Of a stretch of DNA of 49,956 bases, positions 1 through 7,534 are shown piece after piece. The position numbers and the translations under genes are program-made. The notes under the pieces were generated by a model. It was not told the DNA's origin, did not search any database, and saw only the letters and a list, made by a program, of their open reading frames with translations. Numbering within the stretch: position 1 is the stretch's first letter; each line of letters opens with the position of its first letter. The stretch spans positions 1 to 49,956 of the forward strand of contig CAZKEL010000010.1 in NCBI GenBank assembly GCA_964551815.1. The letters run 5' to 3'. The DNA is from D37C17 sp964551815 (GTDB taxonomy: Bacteria; Fidelibacterota; Marinisomatia; SCGC-AAA003-L08; D37C17).

Positions 1-76
1 GATATATTCCTTCAGAATTTTTCTCTTTTACCTGTTCAATAAAATCACCAATCCGCCTAAAGTTGGATTTAGTCAT
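1..76 (-). CDS. hsdS: Type I restriction specificity subunit HsdS, N-terminal start only
   Basis: An ATG at 76 (minus strand) opens a frame that runs off the window edge, giving 25 residues that begin MTKSNFRRIGDFIEQV. A short polar start with a 'RIGDFIEQV' helix is typical of HsdS subunits. These choose the DNA target of type I restriction-modification enzymes by pairing two target-recognition domains. The start overlaps the stop of the KilA-N gene by 8 bases, and hsdM lies just upstream, so the context fits. The assignment rests on position and a short match only; the recognition domains lie outside the window. Confidence 0.6.
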   Translation of the reverse strand, partial: MTKSNFRRIGDFIEQVKEKNSEGIY

Positions 77-902
77 TTAATAAATTCACCTTATTCGTTT
101 GCAGTAAAATGTTCATTTGCTCAATGGCAATTTGATTGAGTTTTACCAATCGTTCACTTTGTTTTAATCCATCCTTGATAAAAACAGCATTTAGGTTTTC
201 TAAATTAGCCAAACAAACCAATTGAGCTACATTTGCATGGTCACGAATATTCCCTTTTTTGTCGGATGCTGAGCCTGCCGAAGTATCATCCCGCCATTGC
301 TTCGCTGTTTTACCAAAGAGAGCCACATTTAAAATATCTGCTTCGTTAGCATATACAAAAGAAATTTGCTTTTTACTCAGGTGTTTGGGGATAAGATTTT
401 CTTTAATAGCATCGGTATGAATGCGGTAATTCATTTTTGCTAACTCTCGTTTGGCAGTCCAGCCCAATTGTTTTTGTTCTTCTTTTAATCGTTGGAATTC
501 TTTTAAAAGATACAGTTTAAAAATTGGACTTATGGAAGAACAAAATTCAAAAGCAATATCCTTATGAGCATAAGTACCTCCATATTTACCTCCTTTAACA
601 ACAATCCCAATTGCATTTGTTTTTTCTACCCATTTCCCTGGACTAAGAACAAAGCTTGTTAATCCTGCATTCATTCTAAAGTGGTCGAATTCGACCACTT
701 TAAACTTAGAGTTATGCATTTGCTCCCATGTGCCGATGAATTCAATTGTTCCTCTATTTCTTAGCCAATTCTTAATAATATCTGCAGCTCTGGAGTCACC
801 ATCCTTCGATTTGGCAATATCTGTTAATGATATATAGTCGCTCTTTTCAGATTGATAGAAGGCTATTGAAATACCTTGAACATCAATTTTCTTTTTTTTC
901 AT
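69..902 (-). CDS. KilA-N domain protein within the hsd operon
   Basis: 277 aa. The N-terminal 110 or so residues match the KilA-N fold, a DNA-binding domain found in phage and large DNA virus proteins: an ISLTDIAK segment near residue 25, then a WLRNRGTIEFIGTWE helix-strand. A helical stretch follows (FEFCSSISPIFKLYLLKEFQRLKEE, split over residues 119-143) that is usual in the bacterial KilA-N proteins encoded inside type I restriction operons. The gene sits between hsdM and hsdS. Its ATG overlaps the TGA of the hsdM 3' part as ATGA (899-902), and its stop overlaps the hsdS start, so the three are translationally coupled. Its role is unproven; modulation of the restriction system or a phage-derived passenger are both possible. 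Confidence 0.85.
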   Translation of the reverse strand: MKKKKIDVQGISIAFYQSEKSDYISLTDIAKSKDGDSRAADIIKNWLRNRGTIEFIGTWEQMHNSKFKVVEFDHFRMNAGLTSFVLSPGKWVEKTNAIGIVVKGGKYGGTYAHKDIAFEFCSSISPIFKLYLLKEFQRLKEEQKQLGWTAKRELAKMNYRIHTDAIKENLIPKHLSKKQISFVYANEADILNVALFGKTAKQWRDDTSAGSASDKKGNIRDHANVAQLVCLANLENLNAVFIKDGLKQSERLVKLNQIAIEQMNILLQTNKVNLLND

Positions 903-1664
903 AGCTCATACCCTAACTCTTTAAATACCTTTAATAAATCTGCTTTTGATGCTTCTTCCTGTTTTAATAAATCAGAAAATTCTGATTGCAGGGATTTCAT
1001 TTTTTCATCGAAATCAATACTTTCATCTCTATTCACAAATTCAATGTATTTAGATGGCACTAAGGAATAATCTTTTTTTCTGACTTCTTCTATAGTTGCA
1101 GAATAGCAATATTCGGGAGTGTCTTCATAGCCTAAAGCCCCTTTATCCCCTAAGGCCCCTTTATCCCCTAAAGGGGAGGTGTGAAGAGTATTGGATAAAT
1201 TGATGATGGATTGAATAGTCGTTTCCAATTCATGTATAACTTGATTGTTGGTAAAACGTATAACTCTGTAACCATATCCTTCCAATACTTCAGTTCTGGT
1301 ATTATCCTCTTCAATTTGGTTTTGGTGAATTTCTCCATCTACCTCAACAATTATTGCTGCTTTAATCGAACAAAAATCAACAATAAAATTGTCAATTATA
1401 TGTTGTTGTCTAAACTTGATTCCTATTTTTTTATTTCGTAATGCTTCCCATAAAATGCTTTCTGCTTTGGTGGGATTTGCCCGCATCTTTTCCGCCCGCA
1501 CCTTTAAATCTCCATAAATGGCAGGATTTGCAGAATGTAAAACAGACGGTTGGAAATTTGTTGCTCTTGGTTTAGAAGACTGGGTTTCTGAATCACCTCC
1601 TTTAGGAGGCTGGGTTTCTGAATCACCTCCTTTAGGAGGCTGGGTTTCTGAATCACCTCCTTTA
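899..1664 (-). CDS. DUF559 endonuclease domain fused to the C-terminal end of HsdM (5' end in assembly gap)
   Basis: The frame is open from the assembly gap at 1664 down to the TGA at 899. In order it encodes copies of the 10-residue repeat PPKGGDSETQ, a linker, and a DUF559 domain (a Vsr/PD-(D/E)XK-like nuclease fold). The domain shows NPTKAESILWEALRNKKIG, FRQQHIIDNFIVDFCS and IIVEVDGEIH. A six-residue repeat LGDKGA (twice) follows, and then YCYSATIEEVRKKDYSLVPSKY through to the end. That last part is the normal C-terminus of a type I methylase subunit, not of a DUF559 protein. The same repeat frame ends the HsdM part beyond the gap, so HsdM-DUF559-HsdM is probably one polypeptide. If expressed alone, a GTG at 1501 or an ATG at 1486 could start a free nuclease. 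Confidence 0.8.
1131..1181. repeat. 18-bp direct repeats and palindrome on the left flank of the DUF559 domain
   Basis: Two 18-bp units (CCTAAAGCCCCTTTATCC and CCTAAGGCCCCTTTATCC, 1131-1166) are followed by the palindrome CCCCT-AA-AGGGG (1165-1176) and AGGTG. On the coding strand they give the in-frame peptide LGDKGALGDKGALG. Read on the minus strand, the right end is CACCTCCCCTTTAGGGG. This resembles the CACCTCCTTTAGGAGG repeat on the other side of the nuclease domain, but in the opposite orientation. Confidence 0.85.
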
Positions 1665-1825
1665 NNNNNNNNNNNNNNNNNNNNNNNNNNNNNNNNNNNN
1701 NNNNNNNNNNNNNNNNNNNNNNNNNNNNNNNNNNNNNNNNNNNNNNNNNNNNNNNNNNNNNNNNCTGGGTTTCTGAATCACCTCCTTTAGGAGGCTGGGT
1801 TTCTGAATCACCTCCTTTAGGAGGC
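1581..1825. repeat. 30-bp in-frame tandem repeat (PPKGGDSETQ) spanning an assembly gap
   Basis: Units of 30 bp, each with the palindrome CCTCCT-NN-AGGAGG, start at 1581, 1611, 1641 (cut by the gap), 1766 and 1796. At least five copies are visible and the true number is unknown. Thirty bases is ten codons, so any copy number keeps the reading frame. The minus-strand peptide is PPKGGDSETQ. No spacers separate the units, so this is not a CRISPR array. Confidence 0.95.
1665..1764. other. Assembly gap of 100 N
   Basis: Exactly 100 N lie inside the 30-bp repeat. The round size marks a scaffold gap of unknown real length, so the reading frame across it cannot be read directly. Frames computed through the N run differ on the two sides only because 100 is not a multiple of three. 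Confidence 0.97.
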
Positions 1826-3162
1826 TGGGAGGCCTGCCAAGCATGATAGGTCTCTGTGATTTGTTCAATATTTTCTGGGGAGAATTGAATAAACTTTTTT
1901 TCAAAGGGAATACCAATTTGCCGTAAATCCATGAATAAAATTTCACCCTTTCGATTGCGGTATTGGCGAGTTATATCTGCCAATTCTATGGTTCGCTCTG
2001 TTTTATTGTTATTCAATATCCACAAAGTCACACTAATGTTGGTGGTATAAAACATATTTTGGGGCAGTATAACAATGGCCTCCACCAAGTCATTTTCAAT
2101 GAGTTTCTTTCGTATTTTGTATTCGTCGCCACTGCCACTTAATGCACCATTTGCCAATAAAAACCCCGCAACACCATTCTCAGAAAGTTTAGAAACCATA
2201 TTTAAAATCCAACCATAGTTGGCATTGCTTTTTGGTGGGACTTCATAGCCTCGCCAACGGGGGTCATCATTTAGTTCATTTTCTGCCCGCCAATCCTTTT
2301 GATTAAATGGTGGATTGGCCATAATGTAATCTGCTTTTAAATCTGGGTGTTGGTCTTTGGCAAAGGTATCCGCAGCCACTGCACCCAAATTGGCGTTAAT
2401 ACCCCGAATAGCTAAATTCATTTTTGCCATTTTGTAGGTGGTATTGGTGTATTCCTGCCCGTAAATGCTCACATCTTTTTTATTGCCATGATGGCTTTCA
2501 ATAAATTTCATGGATTGCACAAACATACCCCCTGAACCACAGGCAGGATCATAGATTTTCCCTTTATAGGGTTCAATCATTTCAGCAATGAGATTTACAA
2601 TGGATTTGGGTGTGTAGAATTCGCCCTTTCCTTTTCCTTCAGCGATGGCGAATTTGCTTAGGAAATATTCATAAACTCTGCCCACAATGTCCTGTTGTTT
2701 ATCTTTGAGTGTATCAATATTGTTGATGGTGTCCAGCAGAGCCGCCAACTTACTCACATCCATTTTGAGCCGGGAAAAGTAGTTATCCGGAAGGGCACCT
2801 TTTAGAGATGGATTATTTTTTTCAACGGTGTAGAGTGCTGTATCAATTTTGATGGCTATATCCGTCTGCTTTGCATTTTCCATGATATAGCTCCATCTGG
2901 ATTCAGGAGAAAGATAGAATACATTTTTCATGGTGTAGAAGTCCACCATATCTACATATTTGTCTTTCCCTTCTGCAATAAGTTCTGCCTTGCGTGCTTC
3001 AAAGGTATCACTGACAAATTTCAGGAAGAGTAATCCCAGCACTACATGTTTATATTCAGATGGTTCTACCGTGCCTCGTAATTTATTGGCAGACGCCCAC
3101 AGGGTTTCTTCGAAGTTAGTACCTTTTTTTGTTTTTGGATCAATGGTTTTATTTTGGTTCAT
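1765..3162 (-). CDS. hsdM: Type I restriction-modification methylase subunit HsdM, N-terminal and catalytic part
   Basis: HsdM transfers a methyl group from S-adenosylmethionine to adenine in the target chosen by HsdS. This part gives about 447 residues of HsdM followed by repeat-coded residues. The N-terminal helical domain begins with NFEETLWASANKLRG. The catalytic domain has the SAM motif DPACGSGG at about 205-212 and the adenine-methylase motif NPPF at 283-286. The conserved body ends at ETYHAWQ near residue 447, exactly where normal HsdM continues into its C-terminal helices. Those helices are found beyond the DUF559 insertion, at the end of the reading frame that stops at 899. The gene leads the hsd operon; hsdR is not in the window. 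Activity of the interrupted enzyme is uncertain. Confidence 0.9.
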
Positions 3163-3297
3163 TTAATAAAATTGGTTTATAAAATAGTTAATATTTGATT
3201 AATCAACTATGGCTAATTTCACCCTTTTCCTACCGAAAGAACATCGAACTTCCCGCCAGAAGTACATTTTCTTAAATATCCAAATGTGGTACTGGTT
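3163..3297. other. Spacer upstream of hsdM
   Basis: These 135 bases separate hsdM from the end of the PH-domain gene, both on the minus strand. The AT-rich stretch next to hsdM (3163-3210) is a reasonable place for the hsd promoter, but no clear -35/-10 pair can be defended. Confidence 0.4.
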
Positions 3298-3894
3298 TCA
3301 TTTCTGTGTATTCTCTTTGATTGCTTTAAGTTCATCAAGTATTTGACTGAGAATATTATTATCAATAATTTCAGTTGATTCACTGTTAGTAGGTGTCTCT
3401 GAAACAGGATGGAGAGATTTAATTTTCTCTCGGAGATCAGCGTGGAGGGAGTCGAATTCTAATAAGCCGGATAAGCAGCCTTCATATCCCGTAGAGGATA
3501 CAGATTGACCAGCCGTTTGAATTTGAATGGATCCGATTCCTAAAACTCTGTCAATGGGACCTCTTTTTAAAATAAAGTCAGTCACAGAGCGATAGGGTAT
3601 ATTCTGTTTCTTTTTGGTTAAAATTCCCTTATGGATAGTAACCCGGTCTGTATGAATAATATATTGAAGGTTTTTTATCCACAAATGGATCATGGGAATG
3701 GAGATTATCCACATGGAAAACAGTATCCCCAAGCTCACCCTCCAGAGAACCGAAATGGCATGTGGGTCAGGTTTGTTCATTTGAACCAGGATATGGATAA
3801 ATCCTGCGATGAGTATCCCCAGCAGTGTAAGGATGGACAAAACAATGAATTGAGCAGTTTTGTATCTATTATCCGGTTTGATGGTAGTTGGCAT
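3298..3894 (-). CDS. Membrane protein with bacterial PH domain (bPH2/YdbS-like)
   Basis: 198 aa. Two hydrophobic segments (about residues 13-33 and 48-70) are followed by a bPH2-type domain. It contains YIIHTDRVTIHKGILTKKKQNIPYRSVTDF and a GIGSIQIQTAG strand pair (about 77-130), the usual core of the YdbS/YdbT family. The tail of about 40 residues is acidic and probably coiled (NNILSQILDELKAIKEN). The family has no settled biochemical role. The start lies two bases from the end of the M20 gene on the same strand, so the two are probably cotranscribed. Confidence 0.8.
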   Translation of the reverse strand: MPTTIKPDNRYKTAQFIVLSILTLLGILIAGFIHILVQMNKPDPHAISVLWRVSLGILFSMWIISIPMIHLWIKNLQYIIHTDRVTIHKGILTKKKQNIPYRSVTDFILKRGPIDRVLGIGSIQIQTAGQSVSSTGYEGCLSGLLEFDSLHADLREKIKSLHPVSETPTNSESTEIIDNNILSQILDELKAIKENTQK

Positions 3895-3896
3895 TT

Positions 3897-5078
3897 TTAT
3901 ATCCTTTCCGTAATTAAAATTTGTTCTACAATTTCCACAAACACCGAGCTTCCCACCAGTAACGCCCTTTCATCAATATCAAAATGGGAACAGTGATGGG
4001 GTACGGAAAGCGGTTCTCTATCAGGAGGAGATGAACCTATCAGAAAATAGCAACCGGGGACTTCTTGCAACATATAGCTGAAATCCTCACCTCCCATTGA
4101 GAGGTAGGGATATCCGGCTCTGTCTCCAACGATTTTCCGGGCTGCGTTCAGTAGCTTTTCAGCAGCATCCGGGTCATTAATGGTGGGGGGATACCCATCC
4201 TCATATTCAAAATTGATTATACAATCAAATATCTGTTCAGTGCCTTGAATAATTTCTGCCATGCGAGATTTAATGAGCTGACGATTTTCTTCTGTATAGG
4301 CACGGGCAGTCCCTTTCATATTTACAGTATCTGCAATGATATTAAAATTGTAGCCGCCGTTAATTTGCCCAATGGTGACTACCGTTGACTCAATGGGATT
4401 CGTATTGCGACTTACAATGGTTTGCAGAGTCTGCACCAGATGAGAGGCAATTATTACGGCATCTTTTGTGCCTTGAGGAGCAGCACCATGTCCACCCTTC
4501 CCGTGGATGGTAATTTCAAAGAGATCAGCGGCAGCCATGATAGGGCCCGGTTTTACACCGATAGTACCAAATTCCTGATAATTCCAGAGATGAATACCAT
4601 AGGCTTCATCCACACCTGCAAGGGCACCATCTTCGATCATGTAACGAGCGCCTCCCTGGCCCTCTTCAGCAGGTTGAAACAGAAATCTGACAGTGCCGTT
4701 AATTTTATCCCGGTTTTTGGAAAGGGCCTCAGCAGCACCCAGCAGCATGGCAGTGTGTCCGTCATGACCACAGGCATGCATAACACCGGCATTTTTTGAT
4801 TTGTAAGGAATATCTCCAGTTTCCTGCAGGGGCAGGGCATCCATATCTGCACGTAATGCAATGGTTCTGCCACCATTTTTCCCCTTGAGGTTTCCCATTA
4901 CACCTGTTTTGCCTACACCGGTTTTGACATCAATCCCAATGGATTCAAGACGGTCAGCAACTAGTTTAGCGGTGCGGTGTTCTTCAAAGGCAAGTTCAGG
5001 ATGTTGGTGGATGTCCCGTCGGGTGGAAATTATTGTGCTTTCTAAATCCTGAATTTCAGGACGAATGTTTACAGCCAT
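3897..5078 (-). CDS. M20 family metal-dependent amidohydrolase (N-acyl-amino acid or hippurate hydrolase type)
   Basis: 393 aa, a normal length for M20D amidohydrolases, cytosolic two-metal enzymes that release amino acids from N-acyl conjugates. Metal-site motifs are visible: HACGHDGH at 101-108 (Cys and His ligands), the catalytic pair QPAEEG at 136-141, GIHLW at 161-165, and a final HHCSHF near residue 367. The dimerisation domain (GKGGHGAAPQGTKDAV) is intact. An ATG start at 5078 fits the family N-terminus. The substrate cannot be told from sequence; carboxypeptidase-like, hippurate and IAA-amino acid hydrolases share these motifs. Confidence 0.9.
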   Translation of the reverse strand: MAVNIRPEIQDLESTIISTRRDIHQHPELAFEEHRTAKLVADRLESIGIDVKTGVGKTGVMGNLKGKNGGRTIALRADMDALPLQETGDIPYKSKNAGVMHACGHDGHTAMLLGAAEALSKNRDKINGTVRFLFQPAEEGQGGARYMIEDGALAGVDEAYGIHLWNYQEFGTIGVKPGPIMAAADLFEITIHGKGGHGAAPQGTKDAVIIASHLVQTLQTIVSRNTNPIESTVVTIGQINGGYNFNIIADTVNMKGTARAYTEENRQLIKSRMAEIIQGTEQIFDCIINFEYEDGYPPTINDPDAAEKLLNAARKIVGDRAGYPYLSMGGEDFSYMLQEVPGCYFLIGSSPPDREPLSVPHHCSHFDIDERALLVGSSVFVEIVEQILITERI

Positions 5079-5170
5079 TATTCAATCTTTCTATTATTGG
5101 GTGGAAAATATCACCAATAATGTAAAAGAAAATGAATCAGGGATAAAACTAAAATTAGGGAATCCATTCA

Positions 5171-5192
5171 CCCTTTCCTTTTTAGGAGAGGG
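5171..5192. repeat. Intergenic palindrome of the CCTTTTTAGG family
   Basis: CCCTTTCCT-TTTT-AGGAGAGGG forms a nine-pair stem with one G-T pair and is followed by CAGGGGG. It sits between the M20 gene and the 3' end of the hemolysin III gene. It belongs to the same loose family as the palindromes around the DUF559 domain. No T-run follows on either strand, so it is not called a terminator. Confidence 0.6.
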
Positions 5193-5207
5193 CAGGGGGA
5201 AAGTCAA

Positions 5208-5843
5208 TCAGATGTTCAGGATTCCCCAATAGTGGGAAATACTGCCAACAAGGACGAATCCATGCCAGATGGCATGTTGAAAGGGGAGGGTTCTCCAAGA
5301 GTAAAAAATGACACCAAATGTATAGCTTAATCCCCCCAGAATAATCCAAATAAAGGATTCTGTAGAAATCGCATCATAAAGAGGTTTTGCAGCTAAGATT
5401 GCCATCCATCCCATCACCAAATAAAACCAAAGGGTAAGGCGTTCGTAACGGTGAATGTAGAATATCTTAATATACACACCAAATACAGCCATTATCCAGA
5501 TTAGGGGCAGCAGCCAAATCACCCAGGTATCCCGTAGGGATATGAGAATGACCGGCGTATAAGTTCCTGCAATGAGAAGGTAAATTGCAGAATGGTCTAA
5601 TCGTCGGAAAATTGCCTTGAGGCGTGAATGCGTAAGACTATGGTAAATAGTTGAGGTAAGATATAAAACCGTAAGACTGGTTCCATATACCAAAAATGCA
5701 GCCGTTTTCCAGGGGTCTCCTTCTGCATTTGCAAGTACCATGAGAATGACAAATCCTGCAGTGCTGAGTCCCAGACCAAATCCGTGGGTTGCAGAGTTGG
5801 CAATTTCTTCAATTATGGATTGGTTATATCTGTTCTTTTTCAT
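5208..5843 (-). CDS. Hemolysin III family membrane protein (PAQR-like, YqfA type)
   Basis: 211 aa with seven predicted membrane helices. Hallmarks are the N-terminal EEIANSATHGFGLGLS, the STIYHS segment near residue 65, RRLDHSAIYLLIAGTYTP, and a C-terminal FQHAIWHGFVLVGS. The Ser/His/Asp/His pattern of the PAQR fold is complete. The family was named after a Bacillus haemolysin, but its normal role is a membrane protein of unclear substrate. ATG at 5843 is chosen because GGGAAG lies seven bases upstream. An ATG at 5849 and a TTG at 5858 are in frame but worse placed. The gene is divergent from menB. Confidence 0.88.
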   Translation of the reverse strand: MKKNRYNQSIIEEIANSATHGFGLGLSTAGFVILMVLANAEGDPWKTAAFLVYGTSLTVLYLTSTIYHSLTHSRLKAIFRRLDHSAIYLLIAGTYTPVILISLRDTWVIWLLPLIWIMAVFGVYIKIFYIHRYERLTLWFYLVMGWMAILAAKPLYDAISTESFIWIILGGLSYTFGVIFYSWRTLPFQHAIWHGFVLVGSISHYWGILNI

Positions 5844-5944
5844 ATTCATACTTCCCAAATTTACACAAATTCAATGGATGAATTATTGTCGTAGATCAAA
5901 CATTTCTTTTGGTAATTTTATGCCCTGTTCAGACCATTAAATTT

Positions 5945-5951
5945 AGAGGAG
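5945..5951 (+). promoter_or_regulatory. Ribosome binding site deciding the menB start
   Basis: AGAGGAG ends five bases before the ATG at 5957. This favours that codon over the ATG at 5954 and over a frame opening at 5909 that would add residues foreign to the family. Confidence 0.7.
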
Positions 5952-5956
5952 ATATG

Positions 5957-6787
5957 ATGAAAATACATTGGGAATCTATCCAAAAATTCACAGATTTGAA
6001 ATATGAAAGGGGCAGGGATGATGCTGTTGGAATTGCCAAGATTACCATCAACCGCCCGGAAGTGAGAAATGCCTTTCGTCCTCAGACAGTTTTTGAACTG
6101 AAAGAAGCCTTTAAACAGGCAAGAGAAGACCAGCAGATCGGCACCATTATTTTAACTGGTGAGGGTGAACATGCCTTTTGTTCCGGTGGTGATCAGAAAA
6201 TCAGGGGAGATGCCGGGTATGTAGGTGAGGATGGCGTCCCAAGACTGAATATTTTAGATGTGCAGAAACACATTCGCTATATGCCCAAACCAGTGGTTGC
6301 CATGGTGGCAGGCTATGCTGTGGGGGGGGGTCATGTCTTGCACATGCTTTGTGATCTCACCCTTGCTGCTGACAATGCACAGTTTGGGCAGACTGGTCCT
6401 AAGGTTGGTTCTTTCGATGGTGGATGGGGAGCCTCCTATATGGCGCGCATTATCGGGCAGAAGCGGGCACGGGAAGTCTGGTTTCTCTGCCGCATGTATG
6501 ATGCCAAAACCGCTCTGGATTGGGGACTGGTCAATGCGGTGGTCCCTTATGAAAAGTTGGAGGAAGAAACGGTGCAGTGGTGCCGGGAAATGCTGGAAAA
6601 ATCCCCCATAGCGCTTCGTATGCTGAAAGGTGCGTTGAATGCAGATTGTGATGGTCAGGCAGGCTTGCAGCAATTAGCAGGAGATGCCACTATGCTCTTT
6701 TACATGACCGAAGAAGCCCAGGAAGGACGGGATGCCTTCAAGGAAAAGCGTAAACCGGATTTTAACAAATTCCCCCGCTTACCTTGA
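5957..6787 (+). CDS. menB: 1,4-dihydroxy-2-naphthoyl-CoA synthase
   Basis: 276 aa, crotonase fold. MenB closes the second ring of the menaquinone headgroup by converting o-succinylbenzoyl-CoA to 1,4-dihydroxy-2-naphthoyl-CoA. Family signatures are the oxyanion-hole segment CSGGDQK (75-81), GYAVGGGHVLHMLCDL (119-134) and GQTGPKVGSFDGGWG (144-158). The closing segment EGRDAFKEKRKPDF is typical. The remaining men genes resume at 7535 on the same strand, but the GxxExxY cassette and repeat array separate them. They may be one interrupted operon. Confidence 0.97.
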   Translation: MKIHWESIQKFTDLKYERGRDDAVGIAKITINRPEVRNAFRPQTVFELKEAFKQAREDQQIGTIILTGEGEHAFCSGGDQKIRGDAGYVGEDGVPRLNILDVQKHIRYMPKPVVAMVAGYAVGGGHVLHMLCDLTLAADNAQFGQTGPKVGSFDGGWGASYMARIIGQKRAREVWFLCRMYDAKTALDWGLVNAVVPYEKLEEETVQWCREMLEKSPIALRMLKGALNADCDGQAGLQQLAGDATMLFYMTEEAQEGRDAFKEKRKPDFNKFPRLP

Positions 6788-6788
6788 G

Positions 6789-6820
6789 AAACCACAGATG
6801 GACACAGATCAGCACAGATA
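6789..6820. repeat. ACAGAT repeat, left flank of the GxxExxY gene
   Basis: AACCACAGATGGACACAGAT followed by CAGCACAGATA contains three spaced ACAGAT words. Its reverse complement, TATCTGTG...ATCTGTGGTT, is the core of the array downstream of the nuclease gene, so the gene is bracketed by inverted copies. Confidence 0.85.
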
Positions 6821-6828
6821 GAGTATAA

Positions 6829-7197
6829 ATGTCCTTCCACCATAAAGAACTCACCTATGAAATAATTGGCGCTGCTATGGATGTTCATAATGAATTGGGA
6901 TGTGGATTTCTGGAGAAAGTGTATGAAAATGCATTAATGATTGCTCTAAAAGAAAGGGGAATAAAAGCGAAGCAGCAATATCCAATAAAAGTAATTTATC
7001 ATGGTAAGATAGTAGGTGAATACTTTGCGGATATTTTTGCGGAAGAAAAAGTAATAATTGAACTTAAAACAGTAGAAAAGATATCCAAGATTGATCAGGC
7101 TCAAACATTGAACTATCTAAAAGCCACAGGAGTTAAAGTTGCACTCATTATAAATTTCAAGAATCCAAAGCTTGAATATGAGAGGCTGGTGCTTTAA
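6829..7197 (+). CDS. GxxExxY family protein (predicted PD-(D/E)XK nuclease)
   Basis: 122 aa, full length for the family. The naming motif is GFLEKVY (26-32), preceded by EIIGAAMDVHNELGCG. The nuclease core shows an Asp in FAD (68) and ELK at 79-81, the spacing expected of a PD-(D/E)XK site, and the protein ends with NFKNPKLEYERLV. Biological function is not established for this family. It sits between menB and menA, which are otherwise pathway partners, and inverted copies of the ACAGAT repeat flank it. The start ATG has no good ribosome site. It is probably a recently arrived cassette. Confidence 0.93.
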   Translation: MSFHHKELTYEIIGAAMDVHNELGCGFLEKVYENALMIALKERGIKAKQQYPIKVIYHGKIVGEYFADIFAEEKVIIELKTVEKISKIDQAQTLNYLKATGVKVALIINFKNPKLEYERLVL

Positions 7198-7534
7198 ATT
7201 TTGTGTTAATTCGTGGTTAATAAATCATGCTAAGTCGTGGATAAACTATCGGTGTCTATCTGTGTTAATCTGTGGTTAATTATTTGTGCTAANNNNNNNN
7301 NNNNNNNNNNNNNNNNNNNNNNNNNNNNNNNNNNNNNNNNNNNNNNNNNNNNNNNNNNNNNNNNNNNNNNNNNNNNNNNNNNNNNNNNNNNNTGAATAAA
7401 CTATCGGTGTCTATCTGTGTTAATCTGTGGTTAATTATTTGTGCTAAGTTGTGAATAAACTATCGGTGTCTATCTGTGTTAATCTGTGGTTAATTATTTG
7501 TGCTAATTCGTGGTTAATAAATCGTGGTTAATTC
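7198..7534. repeat. 59-bp tandem array with assembly gap, between the GxxExxY gene and menA
   Basis: Units of 59 bp (TGAATAAACTATCGGTGTCT, then ATCTGTGTTAATCTGTGGTT, then AATTATTTGTGCTAAGTTG) begin at 7393 and 7452. A variant begins at 7238 and is cut by the gap. Degenerate GTGGTTAAT words flank them at 7198-7237 and 7505-7533. No open reading frame of note is present. The array ends directly at the menA start codon. Confidence 0.93.
7293..7392. other. Assembly gap of 100 N
   Basis: Exactly 100 N lie within the 59-bp array, so the number of repeat units is unknown. Confidence 0.97.

Noticed and set aside
1504..1664. HsdM tail reading LKEVIQKPSL repeats and ending at 1504
   Set aside because: This frame arises only because the gap was written as 100 N. 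The frame continuous with PPKGGDSETQ leads into DUF559 and the true HsdM C-terminus.
1581..1825. Possible CRISPR array (30-bp repeats with palindromic core)
   Set aside because: Units are contiguous with no spacers, they keep an open reading frame, and no cas genes are near.
5171..5192. Terminator for the hemolysin III gene
   Set aside because: The stem is convincing but no T-run follows on the minus strand, and the motif belongs to a dispersed palindrome family.
5909..5956. Longer start for menB
   Set aside because: The extra 16 residues have no counterpart in the family, and AGAGGAG at 5945-5951 points to ATG 5957.
7238..7510. Possible CRISPR-like array of 59-bp units
   Set aside because: The whole unit repeats, including what would be the spacer; only about three copies are visible and there are no cas genes.
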